A DNA stretch of 64,000 bases from Eunapius fragilis (GCA_963681505.1 OY811977.1:9987007-10051006); one strand, 5' to 3'. Counted from the stretch's first letter, positions 29,268 through 39,602 are shown. Numbers and translations are program-made. The notes: a model not told the origin generated them from the sequence alone.

Positions 29268-29558
29268 ACAAGTAAATAAAAACATTCTCTAACGAGAGAG
29301 TTGTTGGTATATAGGATTGACCAATGGTGGTGTAAAAAGCATGGAAACAAGAGTGACAGAAATATTATTGGAAAATTGAAATAGGCCTATATTTAGCCCA
29401 TTATTCAGGCATGTGTGTTGTATTGTGTGCTAAATATAGGCCTATTTCAATTTTCCAATAATATTTCTGTCACTCTTGTTTCCATGCTTTTTACACCACC
29501 ATTGGTCAATCCTATATACCAACAACTCTCTCGTTAGAGAATGTTTTTATTTACTTGT
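29268..29558. repeat. Perfect 130-bp foldback with a 31-bp loop
   Basis: The left arm (29268-29397) begins ACAAGTAAATAAAAACATTC. The right arm (29429-29558) is its reverse complement with no mismatch that I can find. The spacer is 31 bp. No convincing target duplication flanks the pair. A transcript across it would form a 130-bp perfect duplex, a potential siRNA source. Perfect identity implies recent formation or gene conversion between the arms. Confidence 0.93.
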
Positions 29559-29636
29559 TTCATAAGTTTTTTTTCACCCTGTCATAGCAGTATCATAGTC
29601 AATAATCAAATGTAGGAAGAGGATGGACGATCCCCT

Positions 29637-29897
29637 TTATCTCTTAATGCAAGAACAAATAACTTTAATAGTACTGCTGGTGGTGGGGGCAGCACTGGTG
29701 GTGGGGGCAGGGCTGATGGTGCAGGCAGGAGCGCCGGTGGGGGCAGCGCTGGTGGTGCCGGCGGGAGTAGCTGCTGGTAGTGGTGTGGGCAGTGCTTCTG
29801 GAGGTGGTGGGGTGAAGGGGAGAGGAGTTGGAGGATGAATGCACTCTTCCTCCTCCGACCCCTCGTTGGTGAAAAACCCGCAAAGGTCGTCAGCCAT
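29637..29897 (-). CDS. Hypothetical Pro/Ala/Thr-rich exon or short ORF (86 aa)
   Basis: The product is not recognised. The reverse-strand ORF starts M-A-D-D-L-C-G-F-F, has an acidic patch (EGSEEEE) near residue 13, then a Pro-rich and Ala/Thr/Ser/Pro-rich tail generated by an imperfect GC-rich minisatellite (about 29680-29820). The ATG has G at +4 and is directly preceded by TAG after an AT-rich stretch, so it could also be the start of an internal exon. The opposite strand is open too (Gly/Val/Ala-rich), which weakens the coding case. The next possible exon on this strand is at 30873-31439, but its phase does not join this one at the visible acceptor. Confidence 0.3.
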   Translation of the reverse strand: MADDLCGFFTNEGSEEEECIHPPTPLPFTPPPPEALPTPLPAATPAGTTSAAPTGAPACTISPAPTTSAAPTTSSTIKVICSCIKR

Positions 29898-30727
29898 CTA
29901 CATATACGTAACAGAGATTATGATTAAATTTTTACTTCTTTATTTTTTAAAGCAAAGTGCAAAGCCTTTACACATCCACATAGAGTATTAATTTTTACCT
30001 CTTTTTGCTAGCGGATGAGTGGCTTTTATACCTGCAAAGCCTTAACACGTGTGCAGACTGTGCTATAATTATATTAGTCCAATTCCATCATATTAATGAC
30101 AGAGAGGTGTGTGTCAGTTGTGCTAAAATTCTATTGGTCAAATTTGATCCAGTAAAAATGGTCCCATCTAAACATGGAGGTGTAGCCTACTGTACATGCA
30201 GTTAAGTTGTATAGATGGGTAGTGTGGGAACTAAGGAAGTAGACTACATGGCAGTACAAGGCAGCATGTAGATCCATCGATAAGGATATGTTCTCAGGTG
30301 AGGTCATATCTGTGGACAGGGTCTGCAGCTTTATAAGTGTGGGCAGAAGGTCTGTTTTTATTTCACTATACATAAATGCGAGTGTGCTGCTAGAAGTACC
30401 TGATGGTGGCTTATCTTACTTACTGCTGCACAGGCAGATCACTACCCCTAGGAATAGCTTTTTCAAGACCACCATTATACTCCATTGGTGCATGAGATTT
30501 GGGTTCATACAAGGAGTAGCTATATGGGAAAAGGATATAGTTGCAGCTATTTAGTTCTCAGCCTATGCAACTGTAACTATATTCATACAGTTGCAACATT
30601 CACAGTACATGGCTAGACAAAGAAGTCTTCAGATAAGGAAGCTTTATCAGATTAAAACACTACTGTACACACAGTTGAGTCACCATGCATGCTTAACATG
30701 TGAAGTGAATGGTTTTGTGCAGATCCG

Positions 30728-30822
30728 TGCTGTACATAGTCGGGCTGGCCCTACTACCCACAGGTAGTAGGGTGACAAGCCCGACCAAACGCGGTAGTAG
30801 GGCCGCCCGACTATGCTGTACA
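30728..30822. mobile_element. 77-bp MITE with about 21-bp TIRs and a 9-bp target duplication
   Basis: TGCTGTACA occurs at 30728-30736 and again at 30814-30822. Between them, 30737-30813 begins TAGTCGGGCTGGCCCTACTACC and ends with its near-perfect inverse (one indel). The duplication can be read as 7 to 9 bp because the terminal A/T pair is symmetric. A 9-bp duplication suits the Mutator superfamily and an 8-bp one suits hAT; the sequence alone does not decide. The element is far too short to encode anything. Confidence 0.75.
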
Positions 30823-30872
30823 AATGCTGCATGCACAGCTTTTTAATGTTAATACAACATGCCATAACATAC

Positions 30873-31439
30873 CTTTGGGTGGTAGTGGTAGTTCTGTGAC
30901 CTCTGCGGTACCGCGTCCTCTCGGCAGCACATTTAGCCAATCAGACAGCGGGATCATTCCAATACCGACTCCTTTCAGATGCTTTAATGGTAGCTGATAT
31001 TTCTCCCTATTAGCAGCGCGATTTCCCTCGAGATCCTCTTCATATCGCCGCCTTTAGTTTTAGCAGCACGGTTCTCCTCGAGGTTCTTCATATCGCCGCC
31101 TTTTAGCAGCACGGTTCTCCTCGAGGTTCTCTTCATATCGCCGCCTTTTAGCAGCACGGTTCTCCTCGAGGCCTCTTCGTATCGCCACCTTTTAGCAGAT
31201 CGCTTAGATTCAATATCGGCCTTGTAGTTGTCGCATACAGAGGCCTTCTTCATTTCGGGATCGGCCTTGTAGCTGTCGCGTACAGTGGCCTTCTTCTTTT
31301 CAAGATCGGCCTTGCAGTTGTCGCGTACAGAGGCCTTCTTTTTTTTGGGATTGGCCTCGTATTGCTTTTGGAGGTATTCCGCTCGTTGCTTAGATCTCTT
31401 CTTTAGCATTTTTAGAAAAAGAACATCACTATTAGCCAA
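30873..31439 (-). pseudogene. Degenerate Lys/Arg-rich repeat exon (sponge-type KKASVRD repeats)
   Basis: The reading starts M-A-N-S-D-V-L-F-L. It has three to four tandem blocks of about 17 aa (core K-K-K-A-S-V-R-D, then Y-K-A-D-P-E), followed by repeats of the form N-R-A-A-K-R-R-R-Y-E-E. A frameshift around 31170 moves the second repeat family out of frame; it is coherent only in the shifted frame and continues as NREKYQLPLKHLKG to a good donor (CAAAG/GTATGT) at 30873. I associate such blocks with multi-copy Amphimedon queenslandica proteins, possibly at the N-terminus of transposon-encoded proteins; that is memory, not a search. No catalytic domain is present, and the exon looks like the 5' end of a broken gene. 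Confidence 0.45.
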
Positions 31440-31525
31440 AGTAACATATTAAACTGGAACACCAAATAAATTTAGTGCAGGTTAGAGTATTTATAACTGC
31501 CTAAAATTTTTAATAAATAGCATAA

Positions 31526-31813
31526 TCCTGTACGTAGATTTATTCCCATTCGTGTATTCTCTTGTACCTCAATAATAATAATCTTGTATATGCATTTATT
31601 CCCATTCGTGTATTCTCTTGTAATTCTTCTTCTTATTATTATTAATAATAGAACTTGATATATGTATGACTATATGACATGTAAGGATAACGTGCCGGTA
31701 AATTTCGAAGCGATTGGTACTATTCCCGTCCTCCAAAACCGTTCCTAGCTCGAATTATACCTTCCTAAGAAGAAGAAGAAGAAGACGACGACGACGACGA
31801 CGACGACGACGAT
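31526..31813. repeat. 33-bp direct duplication and (GAA)n(GAC)n microsatellite
   Basis: ATTTATTCCCATTCGTGTAT plus the following nine bases occurs at 31538 and 31594 (56-bp period). From 31767 to 31813 an AGA run turns into a GAC run. Neither is associated with a gene. Confidence 0.85.
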
Positions 31814-32050
31814 GGAGAATTATTTTAGGACTGGGCACGAGAAACAGGAAATTGTTTGTTTCTCTATAACCACACCGTTTTATGACACGGAACAAACGTA
31901 GAACTGTAGATCGTTGTGCTCTCATTCCATCGGGATAAAGAGATAAGCGATCCGTTTCTCCGTTGTCCCTCCAGACGCTAGTGAAGTTTTATTAATGACA
32001 TTCATCAACCCTCAATCAATCCTATATTGAACCTGCTGCCGCAGGTTCAG

Positions 32051-34500
32051 ATACTTGACTCCTGCAGGAGTCATGCATGGAGATACTTGACTCCTTTAGG
32101 AGTCATACATATTGACATATTTCACTCCTGCAGGAGTCATACTTTGAATTACTTGACTCCTGCAGGAGTCATACATTGAAATACTTGACTCCTGCAGGAG
32201 TCATACATTGTAATACTTGAATGACATACTTGACTCCTGCAGGAGTCATCCATACTGACATACTTGCTCCTGCAGGAGTCATGCATGGAGATACTTGACT
32301 CCTGCAGGAGTCATACATTGAGATAATTGACTCCTGCAGGAGTCTTGCATACTGACTTACTTGACTCCTGCAGGAGTCATGCAAATATATAATTGACTCC
32401 TGCAGGAGTAATACATACTGACATACTTGTATCCTGCAGGAGTCATGCATGGAGATACATTACTCTTGGAGGAGTCATACATATTGACATACTTTACTAC
32501 TGCAGGAGTCATTCATTGAAATATTTGACTCCTACAGGAGTCATGCATACTGACAAACTTGACTCTTGTAGGAATCATACATTGAAATACTTGACTCCTG
32601 CAGGAGTCATTCATAGTGACATATTTGACTCCTGCAGCAGTCATACAAACTGTCATACTTGACTCCTGCAGGAGTCATACATGGAGATTGCTCACTCCTG
32701 CAGGAGTCATGCATGGAGATACATGACTTCTGCAGAAGTCGTACATATTGACATGAGTCATACATTGAACTACTCGACTCCCGCAGGTGTCATGCATAGT
32801 GACATAATTAACTCCTGCAGGAGTTATACATTGAGTAACTTGACTCATGCAGGAGTCATACATTGAGTAACTTGACTCTTGCAGGAGTCATGCATACTGA
32901 CATACTTGACTCCTGCAGGAGTCATGCAAATATATAGTTGACTCCTGCAGGAGTCATACATATTGACATACTTGACTCCTGCCAGACTCATACAATCTGA
33001 CATTCTTGACTCCTGCAGGAGTCATACATGGAGATTGCTCACTCCTGCAGGAGTCATACAAATTGACATATGACTCCTGCAGGAGCCATTCATACTAACA
33101 TACTTGACTCCTGCAGGAGTCATGCATGGAGATACTTGACTCGTTTAGGAGTCATAAATATTAACAAATTTGACTCCTGCAGGAGTCATACATTGAAATA
33201 CTTGACTCCTGCAGGAATCATACATTGAAATACTTGACTCCTGCAGGAGTCATACATTGAAATACTTGACTCCTGCAGGAGTCATGCATACTGACATACT
33301 TGACTCTTGTAGGAGTCATAAATTGAAATACTTGACTCTTGCAGGAGTCATTCATAGTGACATATTTGACTCCTGCAGGAGTCATACATACTGACATACT
33401 TGACTCTTGCGGGAGTCATACATGGAGATTGTTCACTCCTGCAGGAGTCATGCATGGAGATACATGACTTCTGCAGAAGTCATACATATTTACATACTTG
33501 ACTCCTTCAGGAGTCATACATTAAACTACTTGAATAAAGCAGGTGTCATGCTTAGTGACATACTTGATTCCTGCAGGAGTCATACATTGAGATACTTGAC
33601 TCCTGCAGGAGTTATGCATACTGACATACTTGAGTCTTGCAGGAGTCATGCAAATACAAAGTTGACTCCTGCAGGAGTTATACATATTGACATACTTGAC
33701 TCATGCAGGAGTCATACATACTGACATACTTGACTCCTGCAGGAGTCATACATGGAGATTGCTCACTCCTGCAAGGGTCATACATATTGACATATGAGTC
33801 CTATAGGAGTCATTGATACTGACATACTTGACTCCTTCAGGAGTCATGCATGGAGATACTTGACTCCTGCAGGAGTCATACATATTGACATACTTGACTC
33901 CTGCAGGAGTCATACATTGAAATACTTGACTCCTGCAGGAGTCATACATTGAAATACTTGACTCCTGCTGGAGTCAGACATATTGACATACTTTACTCCT
34001 GCAGGAGTCATAAATTGAAATACTTGACTCCTGCAGGAGTCAGACATATTGACATACTTGACTCCTGCAGAAGTCATGAATTGAAAGACTTGACTCCTGC
34101 AGGAGTCATATATTGAAATACTTGAGTGACATACTTGACTCCTGCAGGAGTCATATATACTGACATACTTGACTCCTGCAGGAGTCATGCATGGAGATAC
34201 TTGACTCCTGCAGGAGTCATACACATTGAGATACTTGACGTATGCCGGAGTCTTGCATACTGACATACTTGACTCCTGCAGGAGTCATGCATATATATAG
34301 TTGACTCCTGCAGGAGTCATACATACTGACATACTTGACTCTTGCAGGAGTCATGCAAATACATAGTTGACTCCTGCAGTAGTTATACATATTGACATAC
34401 TTTACTCCTGCAGGAGTCATTCATTGAAATATTGGACTCCTGCAGGAGTCATGCATACTGACATACTTGACTCCTGCAGGAGTCATACATATTGACATAC
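32051..34500. repeat. Satellite B, block 2
   Basis: This has the same 32-34-bp palindromic units as block 1, in the same orientation, resuming at the monomer position where block 1 was interrupted. It ends at ...ATTGACATAC (about 34500), followed by unrelated sequence. Variants such as GACTCTTGTAGGAGTC are more common here, so this block looks slightly more diverged. No gene is present. Confidence 0.95.
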
Positions 34501-35789
34501 GTCACAAATGTCTCTAGATAGGGAAGATGTTGTACAAGAGGTGTTGTTAGTAGATGTAGAGGGGATGATGGTGACAACAGAATAGGTTGTGGGGTATGTG
34601 TTAGACAATGAAGGTAATGTAGCTGATCATGTAATGCAGCGTGATATAGTAGGTGTGAATAATGGTTGAGCAAAGTTACCACTTGTTGAAGTGTTAATGG
34701 TTTGTGTAGTCATGTTGATAGTGGTTGTTACAGGGTCTGGACAAAGACTAGAAGTAGTTGTGGATGTGGCTATAACAGGATTTGAACTGGAGCTGGATGG
34801 AGTAACTGATGTGGAATTGGAACTGGAGCTGGATACAAGGACTGGAATGGAACTGGAACTGGATACAATGACTGGAAATTCGAATGGAACTAGAACTGGT
34901 GAAAATGTCTGCAGATAGTGAACTGGAAGATATTGTAGAATTTTTACTAGGTTGTGTATCAGAATATGTGGCATTAGTACTCATATTCAGAGATCTTGGG
35001 GAGATATGGGAGAAGGGATGGGGAGTGGGGAAGGTATACTCAAAGATATGGGTGATGTAGGCAAGCCTTTGTCAAAATACGTTTGTATCGATGAAAGTTC
35101 GTGGTTACGGGTTACGTACCGTCTCTGACGTTTGCCTTTGGGCGCGTCCTTTGAAATTTGTGAGGTCCTTATGTTGGCGTTGGAAGATAGCAGTATATGG
35201 AGGATAGTATGTTTGGAGCAATACAGATTAAAAGATGAAGACGTTAATTAGTACTTATCGGTTGTCGGTAATCGCGCAAGTTCTCTCCGGGTATATGGGC
35301 AAATATATTTCGGCGTTTTCAGCCTTCCTCAGTGCCACGGCGGATACGAATGCGCGGTGTTACAAATTGGGTGTTATATATGTGTGTGCGTGCATAGATT
35401 GAAGACCTTACGGAACTTCAATCTATGGTGCGTGCGTATGGCATGAATTTAGCAGGTGTGTGCGTGAATTTTAGCGGGTGTGTGCGTGCAGCTGAAATTT
35501 CTACTTCTAGATTGTTCTGGTGTTGAGCTGTAGTTTTCCAAAAAAAAGGCGGTGTTAGATCATACGATGGCTTGTAGTGGGCGGTGGTTGCTCATCGTGA
35601 AGGAGGAACTCTTTGTGGATCTATGAATAAAATACAAGTTATTGGAAGATAATAATTGGTAGTAACAAAAATGGTGGTGGGACAAAAGTACGGGAGTCGT
35701 TGTTTCTTTTTGAAGATGGTGCTCTAGGATGAAATGAGAATAAAGGATGATAAGCATATACTTGGGTATGTTGGCGGTAATGTGTGGGG
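34501..35789. other. Intervening sequence; possible 3' region of the Penelope-like element
   Basis: No confident gene. On the minus strand, 34627-34974 encodes a Ser/Thr-rich low-complexity stretch made by imperfect repeats of CCAGTTCCAATTCC type. The same frame continues past one stop (near 34627) as another Ser/Thr-rich segment to about 34500, so it may be a decayed exon. Around 35270-35345 the minus strand reads CTGAGGAAGGCTG...GCCGAAA, a short inverted GGCT/CGCC motif that resembles what I remember of Penelope-like 3' tails. At 35393-35418 is a 12-bp inverted repeat (CATAGATTGAAG / CTTCAATCTATG). Confidence 0.4.
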
Positions 35790-36825
35790 TTATACGAAGA
35801 CTGAGTTCAGACCGTATGGAATGGTTGTATTAAGTTTCTGAATCCAAAGTTATTTTCTGTTCCGAAGTTGATTAGGGGGTACAATTTCAACAGGGATAAA
35901 GGTAGTATTGAACTGGCGGTGCTTGTCAAAATGAATATATAGGTGTTGTCTTGGGGTGACGTTTCTGGCATTGAATTTGTTGCGATGATGTCTGAGTCTG
36001 GCTCTGATAGGTGTGGATGTTTGGCCGACATATTGTGCTTGACAAATGTTACATTGGATGACATAAATAAGATTTCTTGAGTCACATGAGAATCTACTGC
36101 GTATATAATGTTTTTGTTTTGTATTGTTACAAATGAAGGAATTTTTGTTATAGAGAACTTGACAAGTATTGCAGTTATTCTTTAAATAAGGTGTGATGAG
36201 TTTGGGGATTTGATACTTTTTTAGGCTGTTGGGTATATCAAGTTTTATAATATCATTAGTCAGAGCTGTTTTGGTAATAATTTGTCCAATGTTTTTTTTA
36301 TTTTTAAAACAAATAATAGGGGGTTGATCAAATGTCAATTTGTGTTCAGGATCACAATATAAATCTTTCCAATGTTCATGTTTCGGATGTTTTCTTCTAA
36401 GATCATAAGGAATAATTAGGGGAATTATATCCCTTTTTTTAGATTTAAATTTGATAAGGTTGGCTTTATTTTCAAATGTAATATCTTTAATGCATTTTAT
36501 AATGAATATTTTTTTATATCCTCTATGTAAAAAATGTTGTATTAAATCATTTTTATATTTTTCAAAATCTATTTTATTAGTGCATTGTCTGAGATATCTA
36601 AAGCATTCACTTTTTATAATGGATTTTTTAATATGGGGAGCATGTTGGGAATATTTGTGAACATATTGAAATTTATTTGTTTTTTAAAAATGTTTTAGTA
36701 GAAAGTGTTCCTTCTATGGAGAAGTTATCACCTTTGAAAATAGTAAGATCTAAAAAATCTACAGAGGAAAGAGATTGTGTGAAAATATATTTAATAGAAG
36801 GATGATGTTCATTAATTTTTTGCAT
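35790..36825 (-). pseudogene. Penelope-like retroelement fragment: RT C-terminus + GIY-YIG nuclease
   Basis: Penelope-like elements encode a reverse transcriptase followed by a GIY-YIG endonuclease that nicks the target. The minus strand from 36825 reads I-N-E-H-H-P-S-I-K, then FLDLTIFKG, which matches the RT end. A frameshift in an A/T run near 36680 follows, then KFQYVHKYSQHAPHIKKSI. Further on is a Cys-rich linker (CNTCQ; FSCDSRN), then the nuclease core YVIQCNICQAQYVGQTSTP with Arg in RARLRHHRNKF. The expected C-terminal LWIQKLNTTIPYGLN is present, but an in-frame TAA near 35850 precedes it; the last stop is at 35790-35792. The catalytic RT half is missing because the reading ends at satellite C. 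With one frameshift, one nonsense codon and a 5' truncation, it is dead. Confidence 0.82.
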
Positions 36826-38047
36826 GGCATTATTAAGAGAAAGAAAACAGGTTACTCGTACGTTCCATGAATAAGGATTGTTACTCCACATGGTTGTTAA
36901 ATTAACACCATGGTGGGAAGATAGCCAATTATCCCCCACGGGAGGGAACCACTAATCTATTCGCATCATACAGCCAAACCAATGAGCTGATTATAGAGGA
37001 GGCATTATTTTGAGAAAGAAAACAGGTTACTCGTTCGTTCCATGAAGTAGGATCGCAACTCCACTAGTTTGTTAAATTAACACCTTGGTGGGAAGATAGC
37101 CATTTTTATCCCATAGAAATGTATGGGAGGGAACCACTAATCTATTTGCAAAGCACAGCCAAACCAATGAGCTGATTATAGAAGAGGCATTATTTTGAGA
37201 AAGAAAACAGGTTACTCGTTCGTTCTATGAAGTAGGATCGCAACTCAACTAGTTTGTTAAATTAACACCTTGGTGGGAAGATAGCCAATTTTCACCCATA
37301 GAAATGTATGGGAGGGAACCACTAATCTATTTGCATCGTACAGCCAAACCAATGGGCTGAATATATAGGAGGCATTATTTAGAGAAAGAAAACAGGTTAC
37401 TCGTTCGTTCCATGAATACATATCGCAACTCCACTAGTTTGTTAAATTAACACCGTGGTTGGAACATAGCCAATTTTCTCCCATAGAAATGTATGGGAGG
37501 GAACCACTAATCTATTTGCATAGTACAGCCAAACCAATGAGTTGATTATAGAAGAGGCATTATTTTGAGAAAGAAAACAGGTTACACGTTCGTAGCATGA
37601 ATACAGATCGCAACTCCAATTGTTTGTTAAATTAACACATTGGTGAGAAAATAGCCAATTTTTTCCCATAGAAATGTATGGGAGGGAACCACTAATCTAT
37701 TTGCATCATGCAGCCAAACAAATGAGCTGATTATAGAGAAGGCATTATTTTGAGAAAGAAAACAGGTTACCCGTTCGTCCCATGAAGTAGGATCGCAACT
37801 CCACTAGTTTGTTAAATTAACACCTTGGTGGGAAGATAGCCAATATTCTCCCATAGAAATGTATGGGAGGGAACCACTAATCTATTTGCATCGTACAGCC
37901 AAACCAATGAGCTGAATATATAGGAAGCATTATTTAGAGAAAGAAAACAGGTTACTCATTCGTTCCATGAATACATGTCGCACTCCACTAGTTTGTTAAA
38001 TTAACACCTTGGTTGGAACATAGCCAATTTTCTCCCATAGAAATGTA
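36826..38047. repeat. Satellite C, block 1: 185-bp tandem repeat
   Basis: About six and a half monomers. Landmarks in each unit are GGGAGGGAACCACTAATC, CAGCCAAACCAATGAGCTGA, GGCATTATTTTGAGAAAG, AACAGGTTACTCGTTCGTTC, GCAACTCCACTAGTTTGTTA and CCAATTTTCTCCCATAGAAA. Units start 185 bp apart. CTCCCATA-GAAATG-TATGGGAG forms an 8-bp stem. The first unit (36826-36950) is the most diverged and directly abuts the Penelope-like fragment. The last unit is interrupted after ...GAAATGTA by the DIRS element. The roughly 70-90-aa reverse-strand frames in each monomer are artefacts. Confidence 0.95.
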
Positions 38048-38123
38048 ATAGAGTTTAAGGTAGTTAAACGCAGTTAACCGACCATGGCGCACGTGTCGTA
38101 TCGCCCGCCGGGAAAGTTATAGG

Positions 38124-38130
38124 TATATAA
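38124..38130 (+). promoter_or_regulatory. Candidate TATA box of the DIRS-type element
   Basis: TATATAA lies 95 bp upstream of the Gag ATG at 38225 and 77 bp inside the element's left edge. The spacing is compatible with a short 5' UTR; there is no further support. Confidence 0.35.
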
Positions 38131-38224
38131 GGTCCTGGCGCATGCGTCAAACACACGTGCGTTCGAACCTAGCGGTCCAGACCTCGGTAACATTGCCAGC
38201 GCAGTTTTTTCTGTTTCGACTGAA

Positions 38225-39454
38225 ATGGTGGAGAAACCTACCCGGAGTGGAGAGGAGACGCAAGAGGTGCAAGATGGCGAAGACTCTCCTCCATTTAGCA
38301 AGCGCCAGTTGGCATGGATGGCTAATTTCGTGGCGCGTAATGGCCAGGCCTCGTCTTCCTCTACGCAAGCGTCGACCTCCTCTTCCCAATCGTCGTCCTC
38401 CTCCAGTAAGTCCATTGTTAAGTACATTTATTAGTCGTTGCTATAAGAAGACGCATGAGAATGTATTCGATCGATCGAGTGTTTTCACTCGTGACAGAGA
38501 AGCGGTATGGAAGGTTGTCTAAACCAGCGTCGCCCGAATCTAAAAAATCGACATTTACAACGGCAGCGTGGGCATGCATAATCAGTGTATACCGTGGTGC
38601 ATATGTGTTGTATCTCTATATTTATAGATTTGACCACCAAGGCTCCCCCCGAGACGAGCACCGAGATGCCAACGTTTACGCCACTCGGTGAGGCAGGGGT
38701 CACCCTGCTGCAACAGCTGCCAAGAGAGCCCGCAATCGCCGTGCAACTGGCATTCGACCCGGTCGCGACACTACCGGCGCGCTTGGTCAAACGGATTTTG
38801 GACTTCGACTTCGTCGAGATGTCCGATATGCTCCCCGATGCATGGCAGGAAGACTCTATTCCGGGATACGACCCGCTATCATCGTCGCGCCGAGTCGTCC
38901 GAAGGGCACCGATCACGGAGATCACGCTCTGGCTAGAAGGGTTTGGTCGGTTGGCCTCAGTCCTTACCTCAAGGTACCCCGGCAAGGCAGCCGAGATGTG
39001 GGCGTACCAGTCGTCGATAATTCGTGCCGCACGAAACTACGACGGTACTGCGTGGGTAGTCTACGACTGGCAATTCCGTCGCGAGGCCCTGGCTCGAAGG
39101 GACCTAAATTGGTCGGTGACCAATGCGCGGCTATACAGTGAAGGATTTACCGGGCGCGCCAAAGTGATCCCTCATTGCCGTTATTGTCTCAGCGAGACGC
39201 ACGATCTGCGGGCCTGCCCCGTGAACCCTGACAACCTAGACCCGACAAGTCGGAGGCAATCGAGTCCCGGCGCTTCGGGGAAGGACGTGTGCCGCAACTA
39301 TAACGAGGGGAAATGCCGGTACAGCCGCTGCAAGTACCAGCACGTCTGCCGAGAATGCCATTCCCCCCATCCATGGTCTTCGTGCCCTAGGAACACACGT
39401 ACACATCGGGAGGACCGTGATGGTCGGGACCGCTCCCGCCCACCTCGCCAATGA
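38225..39454 (+). CDS. Gag-like zinc-knuckle protein of the DIRS-type element (spliced, 335 aa)
   Basis: This is a putative structural, nucleic-acid-binding protein of the retrotransposon particle. My model joins exon 1 (38225-38405, donor A/GTAAGT) to exon 2 (38628-39454, acceptor TTTATAG); the phases match and give 335 aa. The N-terminus has FSKRQLAWMANFVARNGQ, then a Ser-rich linker. The middle is a helical Gag-like region with ITLWLEGFGRLASVL and WVVYDWQFRREA. The C-terminus carries a CCHC knuckle (CRYCLSETHDLRAC), a CCCH-type finger (CRNYNEGKCRYSRCKYQH) and a third Cys/His cluster (CRECHSPHPWSSC), then a basic Arg-rich tail. Without the splice, an ORF from 38585 would give a shorter start with an unrelated hydrophobic leader, so I prefer the spliced start. 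Confidence 0.75.
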
Positions 39455-39508
39455 CAAACTCGGGACTTGTGCATGTAATTGTTTACCGCGGGTGTTGGAA
39501 CACATGGA

Positions 39509-39602
39509 AAATCACCTCTTATTGATTGGTTTAATGGTTTAAAAGGGAAGGTCGTCCGTAAATCACCTCTTATTGATTGGTTCATTCATGGTTTAAAAGG
39601 GG
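39509..39602. repeat. Direct duplication between Gag and RT genes
   Basis: AATCACCTCTTATTGATTGG followed by TGGTTTAAAAGGG occurs twice with a 51-bp period, the second copy holding a few extra bases. It lies in the Gag-RT intergenic region. Whether it is a structural repeat of the element or a chance duplication is unclear. Confidence 0.8.

Larger units (their letters stand above)
29268..32050. other. 2.8-kb insertion block interrupting satellite B
   Basis: The B array stops at ...TACTGAC (29267) and resumes at ATACTTGACTCC (32051). The consensus reads TGAC-ATACTTGAC across that point, so about 2783 bp was inserted with no loss of the monomer, or with a 1-bp ambiguity. The left edge is the 130-bp foldback arm. 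The right edge is a small stem-loop, GAACCTGC-TGCC-GCAGGTTC, followed by AG. A hairpin next to the 3' border suggests a Helitron-like non-autonomous element, but the canonical TC start and CTRR end are absent. Two or more independent insertions are equally possible. Contents are annotated separately; the remainder (29960-30700 and 31450-32040) shows no gene I can support. Confidence 0.55.

Noticed and set aside
30131-30554. Small ORFs on both strands (80 and 88 aa)
   Set aside because: No recognisable motif, no splice context, AT-rich; compatible with chance.
20690-34690. Open frames of 60-170 aa rich in M-x-D-S-C-R-S-Q-V and Y-L-T-P-A-G-V
   Set aside because: They are reading frames of the 32-34-bp satellite; both strands are open because the core is palindromic.
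34449-34984. Mucin-like secreted protein gene
   Set aside because: Only a Ser/Thr-rich low-complexity stretch made by short imperfect repeats, with an in-frame stop and no signal peptide.
35850-36338. Homing endonuclease or UvrC-like nuclease from the GIY-YIG motif
   Set aside because: The domain is preceded by the RT C-terminus and followed by the PYGLN-type tail of Penelope-like elements.
38585-38640. Unspliced Gag start at 38585
   Set aside because: It gives an unrelated Cys/hydrophobic leader; the intron model supplies a Gag-like N-terminus with matching phase and good splice sites.
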